Below are positions 52,930 to 62,527 of a DNA stretch of 64,000 bases, one piece after another. This DNA is from a bacterium Scap17. Lineage in GTDB: Bacteria; Pseudomonadota; Gammaproteobacteria; Pseudomonadales; Halomonadaceae. Within the stretch, counting starts at the first letter, position 1; every line of letters starts with the position of its first letter. Position numbers and translations under genes: made by a program. Below the pieces are notes generated by a model. The model was not told the DNA's origin and did no database searches. It saw nothing but the letters and a program-made list of their open reading frames with translations. Location of the stretch: the NCBI GenBank assembly GCA_013376735.1, contig VINJ01000001.1, forward strand, positions 2,852,001 through 2,916,000, given 5' to 3'.

Positions 52930-54282
52930 TCAGGCTTGCTCACCTTCGGCTTCAGTAGCCTCTTCTTCTGCTTCTTCCTGCTGCTGTGCAGCCTGCAGGG
53001 CTTCCTGGTAGGACATGGCAACGTCCTTAACCTGAGCCTGTGCCAGCAGCTTGTCAACGGCCTTCTCTTCAAGCAGCACCGACTTGAGCTGATTGCGAGC
53101 CTGTTCGTTGGAACCATAGTACTCGGTGACCTGAGCCGGGTCCTGGTACTGCTGAGCCATTTCTTCAACGCGAGCATTCAGCTCTTCGTCGCTGACGTCC
53201 ATCTCGTTGCTGCTGACGACTTCGCTGAGCAGCAGGCCAGTCTTGACGCGCTGGACCGCCTGATCCTGGAACAGCTCGCCCGGCAGCTGGGAGACGTCGA
53301 AGTCTTCGCCCAGACCGAACTGCTGTGCCGCCTGACGCTTCAGACCGTCGATTTCCTGGTCGGCCAGAGCCTGCGGCACGAGGATGTCGTTGGCCTTGGT
53401 CAGTTCGGCCAGCACCTGCTGCTTGACGCGATTCTCGATCGCGTTCTTCAACTCACGCTGCATGTTCTTCTTAACTTCCACCTTGAAGCTTTCGATATCG
53501 GCAGCTTCCAGGCCGAACTGGGCGATGAACTCTTCGTTCACTTCCGGCAGTTCCTGAGCCTTGACGGCGTGGACCTTGACCTTGAAGGTCGCTTCCTGAC
53601 CGGCGAGGTGCTCGGCCTGGTAGTCAGCCGGGAAGGAAACCTTGATTTCCTTGTCGTCGCCGGCAGCAGCGCCGACCAGCTGCTCTTCGAAGCCCGGGAT
53701 GAAGCTGTTGGAGCCCAGCACCAACTCGTGACCTTCTGCCTTGCCGCCTTCGAAGGCCTCTTCACCGAGGAAGCCTTCAAAGTCGATCTTGACCTGGTCG
53801 CCGTCAGCGGCAGCGCGCTCGACGTCGGTCCAGGAAGCGTTCTGCTTGCGCAGGGTCTCGATCATCTCTTCGACGTCGGCGTCGGTCACTTCAGCCTGCG
53901 GACGCTCGATTTCAGCGCCTTCGATCGGCTTCAGTTCGATTTCCGGGTAGATTTCCAGAGTCGCGACGAACTCCAGATCCTTGCCGGCTTCATCGACGGT
54001 CGCGTCGATCTTCGGCCAGCCAGCCGGGTTCAGTTCGTTTTCGGTGACGGCGGTCACGTAATGCTGGCGCATGATCTCGCCAACGATCTCGTTGCGCACG
54101 TCCTTGCCGTAACGCTGTTTCACCACTGCCATCGGCACGTGGCCCTTGCGGAAGCCGTTCAGACGAACGGTCTTGGCGGTTTCCAGAAGACGGGCGTTGA
54201 CGGCCTGGTCGACTTCAGAAGCCGGCACCGTGATGGTGACCGTGCGCTCGATCGGAGAAGTCGTTGCGACAGAAGCTTGCAT
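52930..54282 (-). CDS. tig: trigger factor
   Basis: 450-residue ribosome-bound chaperone with peptidyl-prolyl isomerase activity. The ribosome-binding signature GFRKGHVP is in the N-terminal domain; the FKBP-type PPIase domain follows (about residues 150-245, including DQVKIDFEGFLG); the C-terminal arm region is helical and ends in an acidic Glu/Ala tail of about 25 residues. The ATG at 54282 follows GAGGAA. First gene of the tig-clpP-clpX-lon-hupB-ppiD series. Confidence 0.98.
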   Translation of the reverse strand: MQASVATTSPIERTVTITVPASEVDQAVNARLLETAKTVRLNGFRKGHVPMAVVKQRYGKDVRNEIVGEIMRQHYVTAVTENELNPAGWPKIDATVDEAGKDLEFVATLEIYPEIELKPIEGAEIERPQAEVTDADVEEMIETLRKQNASWTDVERAAADGDQVKIDFEGFLGEEAFEGGKAEGHELVLGSNSFIPGFEEQLVGAAAGDDKEIKVSFPADYQAEHLAGQEATFKVKVHAVKAQELPEVNEEFIAQFGLEAADIESFKVEVKKNMQRELKNAIENRVKQQVLAELTKANDILVPQALADQEIDGLKRQAAQQFGLGEDFDVSQLPGELFQDQAVQRVKTGLLLSEVVSSNEMDVSDEELNARVEEMAQQYQDPAQVTEYYGSNEQARNQLKSVLLEEKAVDKLLAQAQVKDVAMSYQEALQAAQQQEEAEEEATEAEGEQA

Positions 54283-54597
54283 GAAAGTTCCTCTACCCAC
54301 TGGTGGCGTTCGAATCATAAAGGCGAAGATTGTAGAAACCCCGCCACGCGCTGGCAAGCGCGGATATGACCCCTTCATATGGTGCCTTGGTCCAAGTTAT
54401 TCAAGGACCCCGGCCATTTTCTGCTCCACCTACCCGCCAGACAGGCGCCTGGAGCGCCCGGCGACCCGGAATCGTCATGCATGGAGCAGTGCGAAAAAAC
54501 CAAAAAAAAGGAGGAGAAAGCCATTGGCCTTCTCCCCCTTTTGCGGCATGCCGCCCGCCCAAGTGGGCCAGGCAGCATCCTGATATTCATCGAGACG
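54283..54597. other. intergenic region tig / tRNA cluster
   Basis: 315 bases upstream of tig and downstream of the tRNA genes. Contains the tRNA-cluster terminator (54506-54542); the tig promoter should also be here. Confidence 0.6.
54506..54542 (-). terminator. terminator of the tRNA cluster
   Basis: 17-bp near-perfect arms (two mismatches) followed on the minus strand by a T8 run (54502-54509) and a further T6 run. It lies about 55 bases after the second tRNA-His. Confidence 0.85.
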
Positions 54598-54673
54598 TGG
54601 GGTGGATGATGGGGTTCGAACCCACGACCACCGGAGTCACAATCCGGGGCTCTACCACTGAGCTACACCCACC
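54598..54673 (-). tRNA. tRNA-His (anticodon GTG), copy 1
   Basis: Cloverleaf on the minus strand with acceptor GTGGGTG/CATCCAC, the extra G(-1) opposite discriminator C73 that is diagnostic for tRNA-His, T-loop GGTTCGAACCC, and encoded CCA. Anticodon GTG between CCGGATT and ACTCCGG. Identical to copy 2 at 54741-54816. Confidence 0.96.
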
Positions 54674-54740
54674 ACTTCTGGAGATTGAACAGAAAGCCTG
54701 CCGTCTCCATCTCGTTGATACTGCTCAAGCTGACATGCAA

Positions 54741-54816
54741 TGGGGTGGATGATGGGGTTCGAACCCACGACCACCGGAGTCACAATCCGGGGCTCTACCA
54801 CTGAGCTACACCCACC
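54741..54816 (-). tRNA. tRNA-His (anticodon GTG), copy 2
   Basis: Sequence identical to the copy at 54598-54673, including G(-1), C73 and encoded CCA; spacer of 67 bases between the two. The flanking sequences are unrelated, so the duplication is not recent or the flanks have drifted. Confidence 0.96.
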
Positions 54817-54908
54817 ACTGCATGAACATCTTCACATCGTCTGGTCGCAGTCATCAGGCTCAATGAAGAGCATTCCGACATCCACTTCGATGACAAACAT
54901 CATCTCGA

Positions 54909-54985
54909 TGGCACGCCCAGCAGGACTCGAACCTGCAACCTACGGCTTAGAAGGCCGTTGCTCTATCCGGTTGAGCTATAGGCGC
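54909..54985 (-). tRNA. tRNA-Arg (anticodon TCT)
   Basis: 77-base cloverleaf with acceptor GCGCCTA/TGGGCGT (two wobble pairs), anticodon loop CTTCTAA giving TCT (reads AGA/AGG), T-loop GGTTCGAGTCC and encoded CCA. Confidence 0.95.
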
Positions 54986-55071
54986 AGAAATCAATGCTGC
55001 GAGTCAACCTCCGGACAAAGCCCTGAATACTGTTTCAGAAGACCTAAGCCTTGCGAGACGTTATATTCAAG

Positions 55072-55148
55072 TGGTCGGGATAGAGGGATTCGAACCCCCG
55101 ACATCCTGCTCCCAAAGCAGGCGCGCTACCAGACTGCGCTATATCCCG
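55072..55148 (-). tRNA. tRNA-Pro (anticodon TGG)
   Basis: 77-base cloverleaf with acceptor CGGGATA/TATCCCG (C1-G72, typical for tRNA-Pro), anticodon loop TTTGGGA giving TGG, T-loop GGTTCGAATCC and encoded CCA. First gene of the minus-strand cluster Pro-Arg-His-His. Confidence 0.96.
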
Positions 55149-55735
55149 AAACCGTCTTCAACCGACCGTCGAACCCCGTCGATGCGAGGCGTATTCTACC
55201 GAACTTTCGTCTGCGGTCAAGCCCTTACGTGAATTCTTTCCAAAAGAATCGTTTGCCCCTCGCGCTGTCATGCCAATGTCATGTCGCGAGCTTTCATCCA
55301 TGAAGCCCCCCAACATCTCTGCTTGCTGATACAAGACGCCTTACCTGTCATCGCTTCTGCCACTGACACAGTGATGACTTGCGACGGCTGAGCGCCGCCG
55401 GTGGACTGACTATTGTCCCTACGCCTTCTGCTTCTCTGCCCTACAACCTCCCCTCTTTCTCCTTTCCTTGCTTCTACCTATGCCTCTACCTTTACCACTA
55501 CCTTTGCTTGCGCCTCTATTGATGGAGCGTCAAGGCAACAATCGCATGGCATGCCCCCACTCTCGCCTGCCTCCTGGCGCCGTCATCTGACCTGTGGGCG
55601 ACTGCGGAAGACCTGACGCCCATGACAGCTTTCGACCAAGGTCTTCATTCGGCGTTGACTGGAGGGCAAGGCATGCGAAAATTGGCCATCGTTGACCCTC
55701 CTGCATTTATCGCCCACGAGAAGGAATGATCGCTG
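55149..55735. other. intergenic region tRNA-Pro / folD
   Basis: 587 bases between divergent genes. It contains a strongly pyrimidine-rich tract (about 55412-55519) with a 12-bp periodic core; no gene is supported. The promoters of the tRNA cluster and folD should be here. Confidence 0.6.
55470..55505. repeat. 12-bp tandem repeat inside a polypyrimidine tract
   Basis: Units GCTTCTACCTAT, GCCTCTACCTTT and ACCACTACCTTT, each with a central CTACCT. The surrounding 108 bases (55412-55519) are overwhelmingly C and T on the plus strand. Confidence 0.7.
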
Positions 55736-56605
55736 ATGTCAGCACAACTGATAGATGGCAAGGCCATTGCCGAACGCGTACGCCAACAGGTAGGCCGACA
55801 GGTCGATGCGCGTCGTGATGCCGGTGAACGTATTCCGGGGCTTGCCGTCGTGCTGGTCGGCGAAGACGCGGCGTCCGAGGTCTATGTCCGCAACAAGCAC
55901 CGTGCCTGCGAGAAGGCTGGCATTCTCTCCACCCAGCACCGTCTGTCCGCTGACACCACTCAGCAGGAGCTGGAAGCCCTGGTCGACCAGCTGAATGACG
56001 ACACCAGCATCGACGGCATCCTGGTGCAGCTGCCGCTGCCGGCGCATCTCGATTCACGCCCGATTCTCGAGCGCATCCGTACCGACAAGGACGTGGACGG
56101 CTTCCACCCCTACAACCTCGGTCGTCTAGCGCAGCGCCTGCCGGTAATGCGCCCCTGCACTCCCAAGGGCATCATGACGCTGCTGTCCGAGAGCGGCCTG
56201 CAGGTACGCGGCATGGACGCCACCATCGTGGGTGCCTCCAATATCGTCGGTCGTCCGATGTCACTGGAGCTGATGCTGGCCGGCTGCACCACCACTGTCT
56301 GTCACCGCTTCACCAAGGACCTGGAAAGCAAGGTCCGTCAGGCAGACCTCGTCGTGGTCGGCGTCGGCAAGCCGGGTCTGGTCAAGGGTGAGTGGATCAA
56401 GGAAGGCGCCATCGTCATCGATGTGGGCATCAACCGCCTCGACGATGGCTCGCTGGTCGGTGACGTGGAGTTCGCCCCGGCAGCGGAGCGTGCAGGCTGG
56501 ATCACGCCGGTACCGGGCGGCGTCGGCCCGATGACAGTTGCCTCTCTGCTGGAGAACACCCTGTTCGCCGCCGAGTTGCACGATGCCCAGCTGGCCGGCA
56601 AGTAA
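55736..56605 (+). CDS. folD: methylenetetrahydrofolate dehydrogenase / methenyltetrahydrofolate cyclohydrolase
   Basis: Bifunctional one-carbon enzyme, 289 residues. Motifs: [14 protein letters not shown] with the catalytic lysine, [13 protein letters not shown], and the NADP-binding segment [16 protein letters not shown]; the C-terminal [18 protein letters not shown] is the second family signature. An AAGGA site lies about ten bases before the ATG at 55736. It is divergent from the tRNA cluster and followed by mtnN. Confidence 0.98.
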   Translation: MSAQLIDGKAIAERVRQQVGRQVDARRDAGERIPGLAVVLVGEDAASEVYVRNKHRACEKAGILSTQHRLSADTTQQELEALVDQLNDDTSIDGILVQLPLPAHLDSRPILERIRTDKDVDGFHPYNLGRLAQRLPVMRPCTPKGIMTLLSESGLQVRGMDATIVGASNIVGRPMSLELMLAGCTTTVCHRFTKDLESKVRQADLVVVGVGKPGLVKGEWIKEGAIVIDVGINRLDDGSLVGDVEFAPAAERAGWITPVPGGVGPMTVASLLENTLFAAELHDAQLAGK

Positions 56606-56690
56606 GTACAAGCCCTCTCGCTGACACCTCCCCTGGCCACGGGGCATCGCGTGACAGGATGCCCCGCAGGCCCTGCTTCAGGATTTCATC

Positions 56691-57401
56691 ATGTCCCTCA
56701 AGACACTTGGCATCATCGGCGCCATGGCCGAGGAAGTCGCCATCCTCGCCGAACTGCTGGAAGACAGCACCACGACTCGACATGCCGGCTCCACCTTCCA
56801 CGTCGGCCAGCTGCACGGCCTCAAGGTCGTGCTGCTGCAGTCCGGCATCGGCAAGGTCAACGCCGCCGTGGGCGCCTGCCAGCTGATCGAGCGCTATCAG
56901 CCGGACGCCATCATCAACACCGGTTCCGCCGGTGGCTTCGCCTCCGATCTGGAGATCGGCGATGTGGTCATCTCCAGCGAAGTGCGTCACCACGACGTCG
57001 ATGCCGTGGTGTTCGGCTACGAATATGGCCAGGTGCCACAGATGCCGGCCGCCTACCCGTCAGACCCGGCACTGGTGAAGATCGCGCGTGAGTGCGTCGA
57101 AGCCCAGGGCGAGATCAAGGCGCGTGAAGGCCTGATCTGCACCGGCGACATCTTCATGGCAGACCCGGAACTGGTCGCGCTGACTCGCTCACGCTTCCCG
57201 GACATGCTGGCCGCCGAGATGGAAGCCGCCGCCATCGCCCAGACCTGCTTCGTCTATGAGATGCCGTTCGTGGTCATCCGTGCGCTGTCTGACATCGCAG
57301 GCAAGGACAACAACAGCCAGTCCTTCGAGGAATTCCTGCACGTCGCCGCACGTCAGTCCTCGCGCATGGTCGAGGCCATGGTCAAGCGCCTCGCCAGCTG
57401 A
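56691..57401 (+). CDS. mtnN: 5'-methylthioadenosine / S-adenosylhomocysteine nucleosidase
   Basis: 236-residue enzyme that cleaves MTA and SAH to adenine and the thio-sugar, recycling by-products of polyamine synthesis and SAM-dependent methylation. Motifs: IIGAMAEEVAIL at the N-terminus (catalytic Glu), SGIGKVNAA, NTGSAGGF, and MEAAAIAQTCF with the catalytic substrate-binding Glu; the catalytic Asp is in RALSDIAG. It is 85 bases downstream of folD on the same strand and may share its transcript. A strong terminator follows. Confidence 0.97.
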   Translation: MSLKTLGIIGAMAEEVAILAELLEDSTTTRHAGSTFHVGQLHGLKVVLLQSGIGKVNAAVGACQLIERYQPDAIINTGSAGGFASDLEIGDVVISSEVRHHDVDAVVFGYEYGQVPQMPAAYPSDPALVKIARECVEAQGEIKAREGLICTGDIFMADPELVALTRSRFPDMLAAEMEAAAIAQTCFVYEMPFVVIRALSDIAGKDNNSQSFEEFLHVAARQSSRMVEAMVKRLAS

Positions 57402-57440
57402 TCAGCCGCTGCCTGAGAGCGACCCCGCCCGACTGACCAT

Positions 57441-57476
57441 AAAAAACCGCCGCCCCTATCGGGACGGCGGTTTTTT
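57441..57476. terminator. bidirectional terminator between mtnN and cysS
   Basis: Arms AAAAAACCGCCG and CGGCGGTTTTTT with additional CCC/GGG pairing and T7 on plus, A6 (T6 on minus). Serves both converging genes. Confidence 0.92.
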
Positions 57477-57501
57477 TCGCGGTGACATTTTCGCGGCGAC
57501 A
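57474..57501. repeat. 14-bp tandem duplication between terminator and cysS
   Basis: TTTTCGCGGTGACA (57474-57487) and TTTTCGCGGCGACA (57488-57501), one difference. The first copy uses the T tract of the terminator; the second ends 20 bases from the cysS stop. Confidence 0.9.
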
Positions 57502-57520
57502 ATGCGTCATGCCAACGGCA

Positions 57521-58933
57521 TCAGCCTTCCAGCACCCAGGTTGTCCCCTCGCGGGAATCCTTGAGGATGATGCCCTGAGCGGCCAGCTCATCACGAATAC
57601 GGTCAGCACCCGCGAAGTCCTTGGCCTTCTTGGCAGTAGCACGCGCCTCGATCTGCGCCTGGATCTCGTCTTCCGACAACGCCAATGCGGCAGTATCACC
57701 CTTGAGGAAGACCGCCGGGTCCTGCCCGAACAATCCCAGCAGGCCGCCCAGCGACGTCAGCTCGAAGGCCAGCGCCGGCGCCTGCTGCGGCGCCTCCTTC
57801 TTGGCACGGTTGAGCTCGCGGGCCAGCTCGAACAGCACCGACAGCGCACCAGCCGTATTGAAGTCGTCATCCATGGCTGCCACGAAGCGTGCCCGCCAGT
57901 CACCTGACACCTCACCCTGTTCGGGCGTGACGTTCTCCAGCGCATTGTAGAAGCGCTCCAGCGAACGACGCGCCTCATCCAGCGAGTTTGCCTCGTAGCT
58001 GATCGCGCTGCGGTAATGGCTGGCCACCAGCAGATAACGCACCACTTCCGGGTTGTGCTGCTCCAGCACATCACGAATCGTGAAGAAGTTGCCAAGCGAC
58101 TTGGACATCTTGTCCTGCCCGACACGCACTGCGCCGGCGTGCATCCACACGTTGGCATACTGCTGACCAGTGGCAGCTTCGGACTGGGCGATCTCGTTCT
58201 CGTGATGCGGGAAGGTCAGGTCCGGCCCGCCACCATGGATATCGAAGGTGTTGCCCAGGCAGCAGGTCGACATCGCGGAGCACTCGATATGCCAGCCCGG
58301 ACGGCCCGCCCCCCAGGGGGATGGCCAGCTGGCCTCGCCCGGTTTGGCGGCCTTCCACAGCACGAAGTCGAGCGGGTCTTCCTTGGCCTCTCCCACTTCC
58401 ACGCGCGCGCCGGACTGCATGTCATCGAGCTGACGGTTGTTGAGCTTGCCGTAGCCTTCGAAACGACGCACACGGTAGTAGACGTCCCCATTGCTGGCCG
58501 CGTAGGCAAAGCCCTTGTCGATCAGCGTCTCGGTCATCGCGATGATATCGCCGATGTGCGCGGTCGCCCGTGGCTCGCGATCAGGCCGCAGGATACCCAG
58601 ACGCCCCTCGTCTTCGTGCATCGCCTGGATCATACGCTCGGTCAGCGCCTCGAAGGCTTCGCCATTCTCGTCGGCACGCTTGAGGATCTTGTCGTCGATA
58701 TCGGTGATGTTGCGCACATAGGTGACGTCATAGCCACGCGCACGCAGGTATCGCGTGATGATGTCGAAGGCCACCATCACACGCGCATGGCCGATGTGAC
58801 AGAGGTCATAGACCGTCACGCCACAGACGTACATGCGCACCTTGTTGCCTTCCAATGGCACGAAGGGTGCCTTGGCCCGGCTCAGGGTACTGTAGATGGA
58901 CAGTGTGCTCGCGGCATCTTCGAGTGAAATCAT
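57521..58933 (-). CDS. cysS: cysteinyl-tRNA synthetase
   Basis: 470-residue class I aminoacyl-tRNA synthetase, monomeric. HIGH motif in [19 protein letters not shown] in [11 protein letters not shown]; zinc ligands include the Cys of YVCGVTVYD, the Cys of HIECSAMS and the His/Glu of [13 protein letters not shown]. The start at 58933 adds about 12 residues before the usual N-terminus (SIYSTLSR). It converges on mtnN and shares its terminator. Confidence 0.98.
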   Translation of the reverse strand: MISLEDAASTLSIYSTLSRAKAPFVPLEGNKVRMYVCGVTVYDLCHIGHARVMVAFDIITRYLRARGYDVTYVRNITDIDDKILKRADENGEAFEALTERMIQAMHEDEGRLGILRPDREPRATAHIGDIIAMTETLIDKGFAYAASNGDVYYRVRRFEGYGKLNNRQLDDMQSGARVEVGEAKEDPLDFVLWKAAKPGEASWPSPWGAGRPGWHIECSAMSTCCLGNTFDIHGGGPDLTFPHHENEIAQSEAATGQQYANVWMHAGAVRVGQDKMSKSLGNFFTIRDVLEQHNPEVVRYLLVASHYRSAISYEANSLDEARRSLERFYNALENVTPEQGEVSGDWRARFVAAMDDDFNTAGALSVLFELARELNRAKKEAPQQAPALAFELTSLGGLLGLFGQDPAVFLKGDTAALALSEDEIQAQIEARATAKKAKDFAGADRIRDELAAQGIILKDSREGTTWVLEG

Positions 58934-59104
58934 TCAGTCATCGCCCTTGGCTACTTTGCTGACAGCGCTCTGTCAGTCTTGCGAAATGGAGCTACCCGCA
59001 GGCCGATCATGCAACTTCGTCATCGAAGGTACAGGATCCGCCTGCGGGCCGTGAAGCGGGTAAAAGTCATGCCAGCAGACCTCCCGCAGGAGGCCTGGCT
59101 GCCA

Positions 59105-60784
<1,680 letters not shown>

Positions 60785-61022
60785 GAAGTTTCGCTGCACC
60801 TCTGTGTGGTTCCTGGGCGTCGTATTGCGGGTCGTCATGTGGTTGAACGAACGTGCGCAAGGACAACAAGACGGATGATCGGGGCTGCATCCACGCGCCT
60901 GCCGCCCGCTCAGGCTTTCGTGTCTGGATGCAAAGCCGCTATTATAGCGCGACGCCCGCAGGCGATGCCATGAAGCCGCGCCTGCCTGACACTTGAGCAA
61001 GACAGATGACCGGGAAGCCCGC

Positions 61023-61517
61023 ATGATCGTTCTTCACACCAACTACGGCGATATCACCCTCGAACTCAACCACGAGAAGGCCCCGAAGACCGCGGCCAAC
61101 TTCGAGCAGTACGTGCGTGAAGGCCACTACAGCAATGTCCTTTTCCACCGCGTCATTCCGGGTTTCATGGTTCAGGGCGGTGGCTTTGACACCGACTTCA
61201 ACCAGAAGCCGACCAATGGCGTGATCGAGAACGAAGCCGACAACGGCCTCAAGAACGACCGCGGCACCGTGGCCATGGCTCGCACCATGGACCCGCACTC
61301 CGCCAGCGCCCAGTTCTTCATCAACGTCAATGACAACGACTTCCTGAACTTCACCAGCAAGACCAGCCAGGGCTGGGGTTACTGCGTGTTCGGCAAGGTC
61401 GTCGAAGGCATGGACGTGGTCGAGAAGATCGAAGCAGTCAAGACCACCCGTCGCGACGGCCACGCCGACGTGCCGGCAGAAGACGTGATCATCACCAGCG
61501 CCGAAATCACCGAATAA
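61023..61517 (+). CDS. ppiB: cyclophilin-type peptidyl-prolyl isomerase B
   Basis: 164-residue cytosolic cyclophilin. No signal peptide is present. Active-site motifs: [17 protein letters not shown] (catalytic Arg), [18 protein letters not shown] and [15 protein letters not shown]. Followed by lpxH about 150 bases downstream on the same strand, a common pairing (glnS/cysS-ppiB-lpxH region) in gammaproteobacteria. Confidence 0.97.
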   Translation: MIVLHTNYGDITLELNHEKAPKTAANFEQYVREGHYSNVLFHRVIPGFMVQGGGFDTDFNQKPTNGVIENEADNGLKNDRGTVAMARTMDPHSASAQFFINVNDNDFLNFTSKTSQGWGYCVFGKVVEGMDVVEKIEAVKTTRRDGHADVPAEDVIITSAEITE

Positions 61518-61669
61518 GCGATTTCGCCTGATCACGCCGCAAGGCGTGCCTGCCGCCCGGCCTTGCCTCGTGATCGCGAGTGTCAGGCTGGGCGGTTTGC
61601 GTTATGAACCCCAACGGCAGTGCGCCCTTGCGATGCCCTGCTGACCGCCCACCTTCGCGGACCCCGACC

Positions 61670-62443
61670 ATGAACACGACTGCCACCACCCTCTTCATCT
61701 CCGACCTGCACCTGCAACCCGACACGCCCGAGATCGCCCAGGGCTTTCTCGACTATCTGGCACGCCTGGCATCCTGCCAGCCTGCCGTCGAGCGTCTGTT
61801 CCTGCTGGGTGACATCTTCGAGGTCTGGGTCGGCGATGACTATCGCAACGACTTCACCGACAGCATGAGCGCTGCGCTCAAGCGCATCGCCGAACGCGGC
61901 ACCGCGATCTTCTTCATGCACGGCAATCGCGACTTCCTGGTCGGTGAGACCTTCGCAGCCGAGGCCGGCGTGACACTGCTGCCCGACCCAAGCGTGATCG
62001 AGCTGGACGGCGAGCGCGTGCTGCTGATGCACGGCGACAGCATGTGCACCCGCGACGAGGCCTACATGAAGTTTCGTGCCATGACCCGCGACCCTCAGTG
62101 GCAGGCACAGATTCTGGCCATGCCGCTGGAACAGCGTCTGGCGCTGGCCCAGTCATTGCGCATGCAGTCCGGCGAGACCAACAGCGAGAAGGACGAGGCG
62201 ATCATGGACGTCACGCCCGAGGAAGTGGTGCGCGAGATGCGTGAGCACGACGTGCGCACGCTGATCCATGGCCATACGCACCGCCCGGCGGTGCATGAAC
62301 TCGAGATCGATGGCGAGCCGGCGCGCCGTATCGTGCTCGGCGACTGGCGCCCGACCCAGGCCTTCGACATCATCGCCCGTGGCCAGGGGCCAGAGCTGCG
62401 TGAATTTGCGCTGCCGCTGGTCGATGCGATCACTCACGGCTGA
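61670..62443 (+). CDS. lpxH: UDP-2,3-diacylglucosamine diphosphatase
   Basis: 257-residue metallophosphoesterase that cleaves UDP-2,3-diacylglucosamine to lipid X, the fourth step of lipid A synthesis, at the inner membrane. The metal-binding signatures are in order FISDLHL, LLGDIFEVWVGDD, MHGNRDFLVG, LLMHGDSMCTRD and IHGHTHRPAVH. The frame is open upstream to 61580, but the ATG at 61670 starts the recognisable protein. Followed by a bidirectional terminator. Confidence 0.97.
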   Translation: MNTTATTLFISDLHLQPDTPEIAQGFLDYLARLASCQPAVERLFLLGDIFEVWVGDDYRNDFTDSMSAALKRIAERGTAIFFMHGNRDFLVGETFAAEAGVTLLPDPSVIELDGERVLLMHGDSMCTRDEAYMKFRAMTRDPQWQAQILAMPLEQRLALAQSLRMQSGETNSEKDEAIMDVTPEEVVREMREHDVRTLIHGHTHRPAVHELEIDGEPARRIVLGDWRPTQAFDIIARGQGPELREFALPLVDAITHG

Positions 62444-62459
62444 TCGCTTGCACACACCA

Positions 62460-62495
62460 AAAAGCCCCGCTGCCGATCACGGCAGCGGGGCTTTT
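62460..62495. terminator. bidirectional terminator between lpxH and the TPR-protein gene
   Basis: Perfect 15-bp arms AAAAGCCCCGCTGCC and GGCAGCGGGGCTTTT with a GATCAC loop. Serves both converging genes. Confidence 0.93.
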
Positions 62496-62527
62496 CTCTC
62501 ACGTTCTTACAGCGCCAGACGCTTCGC

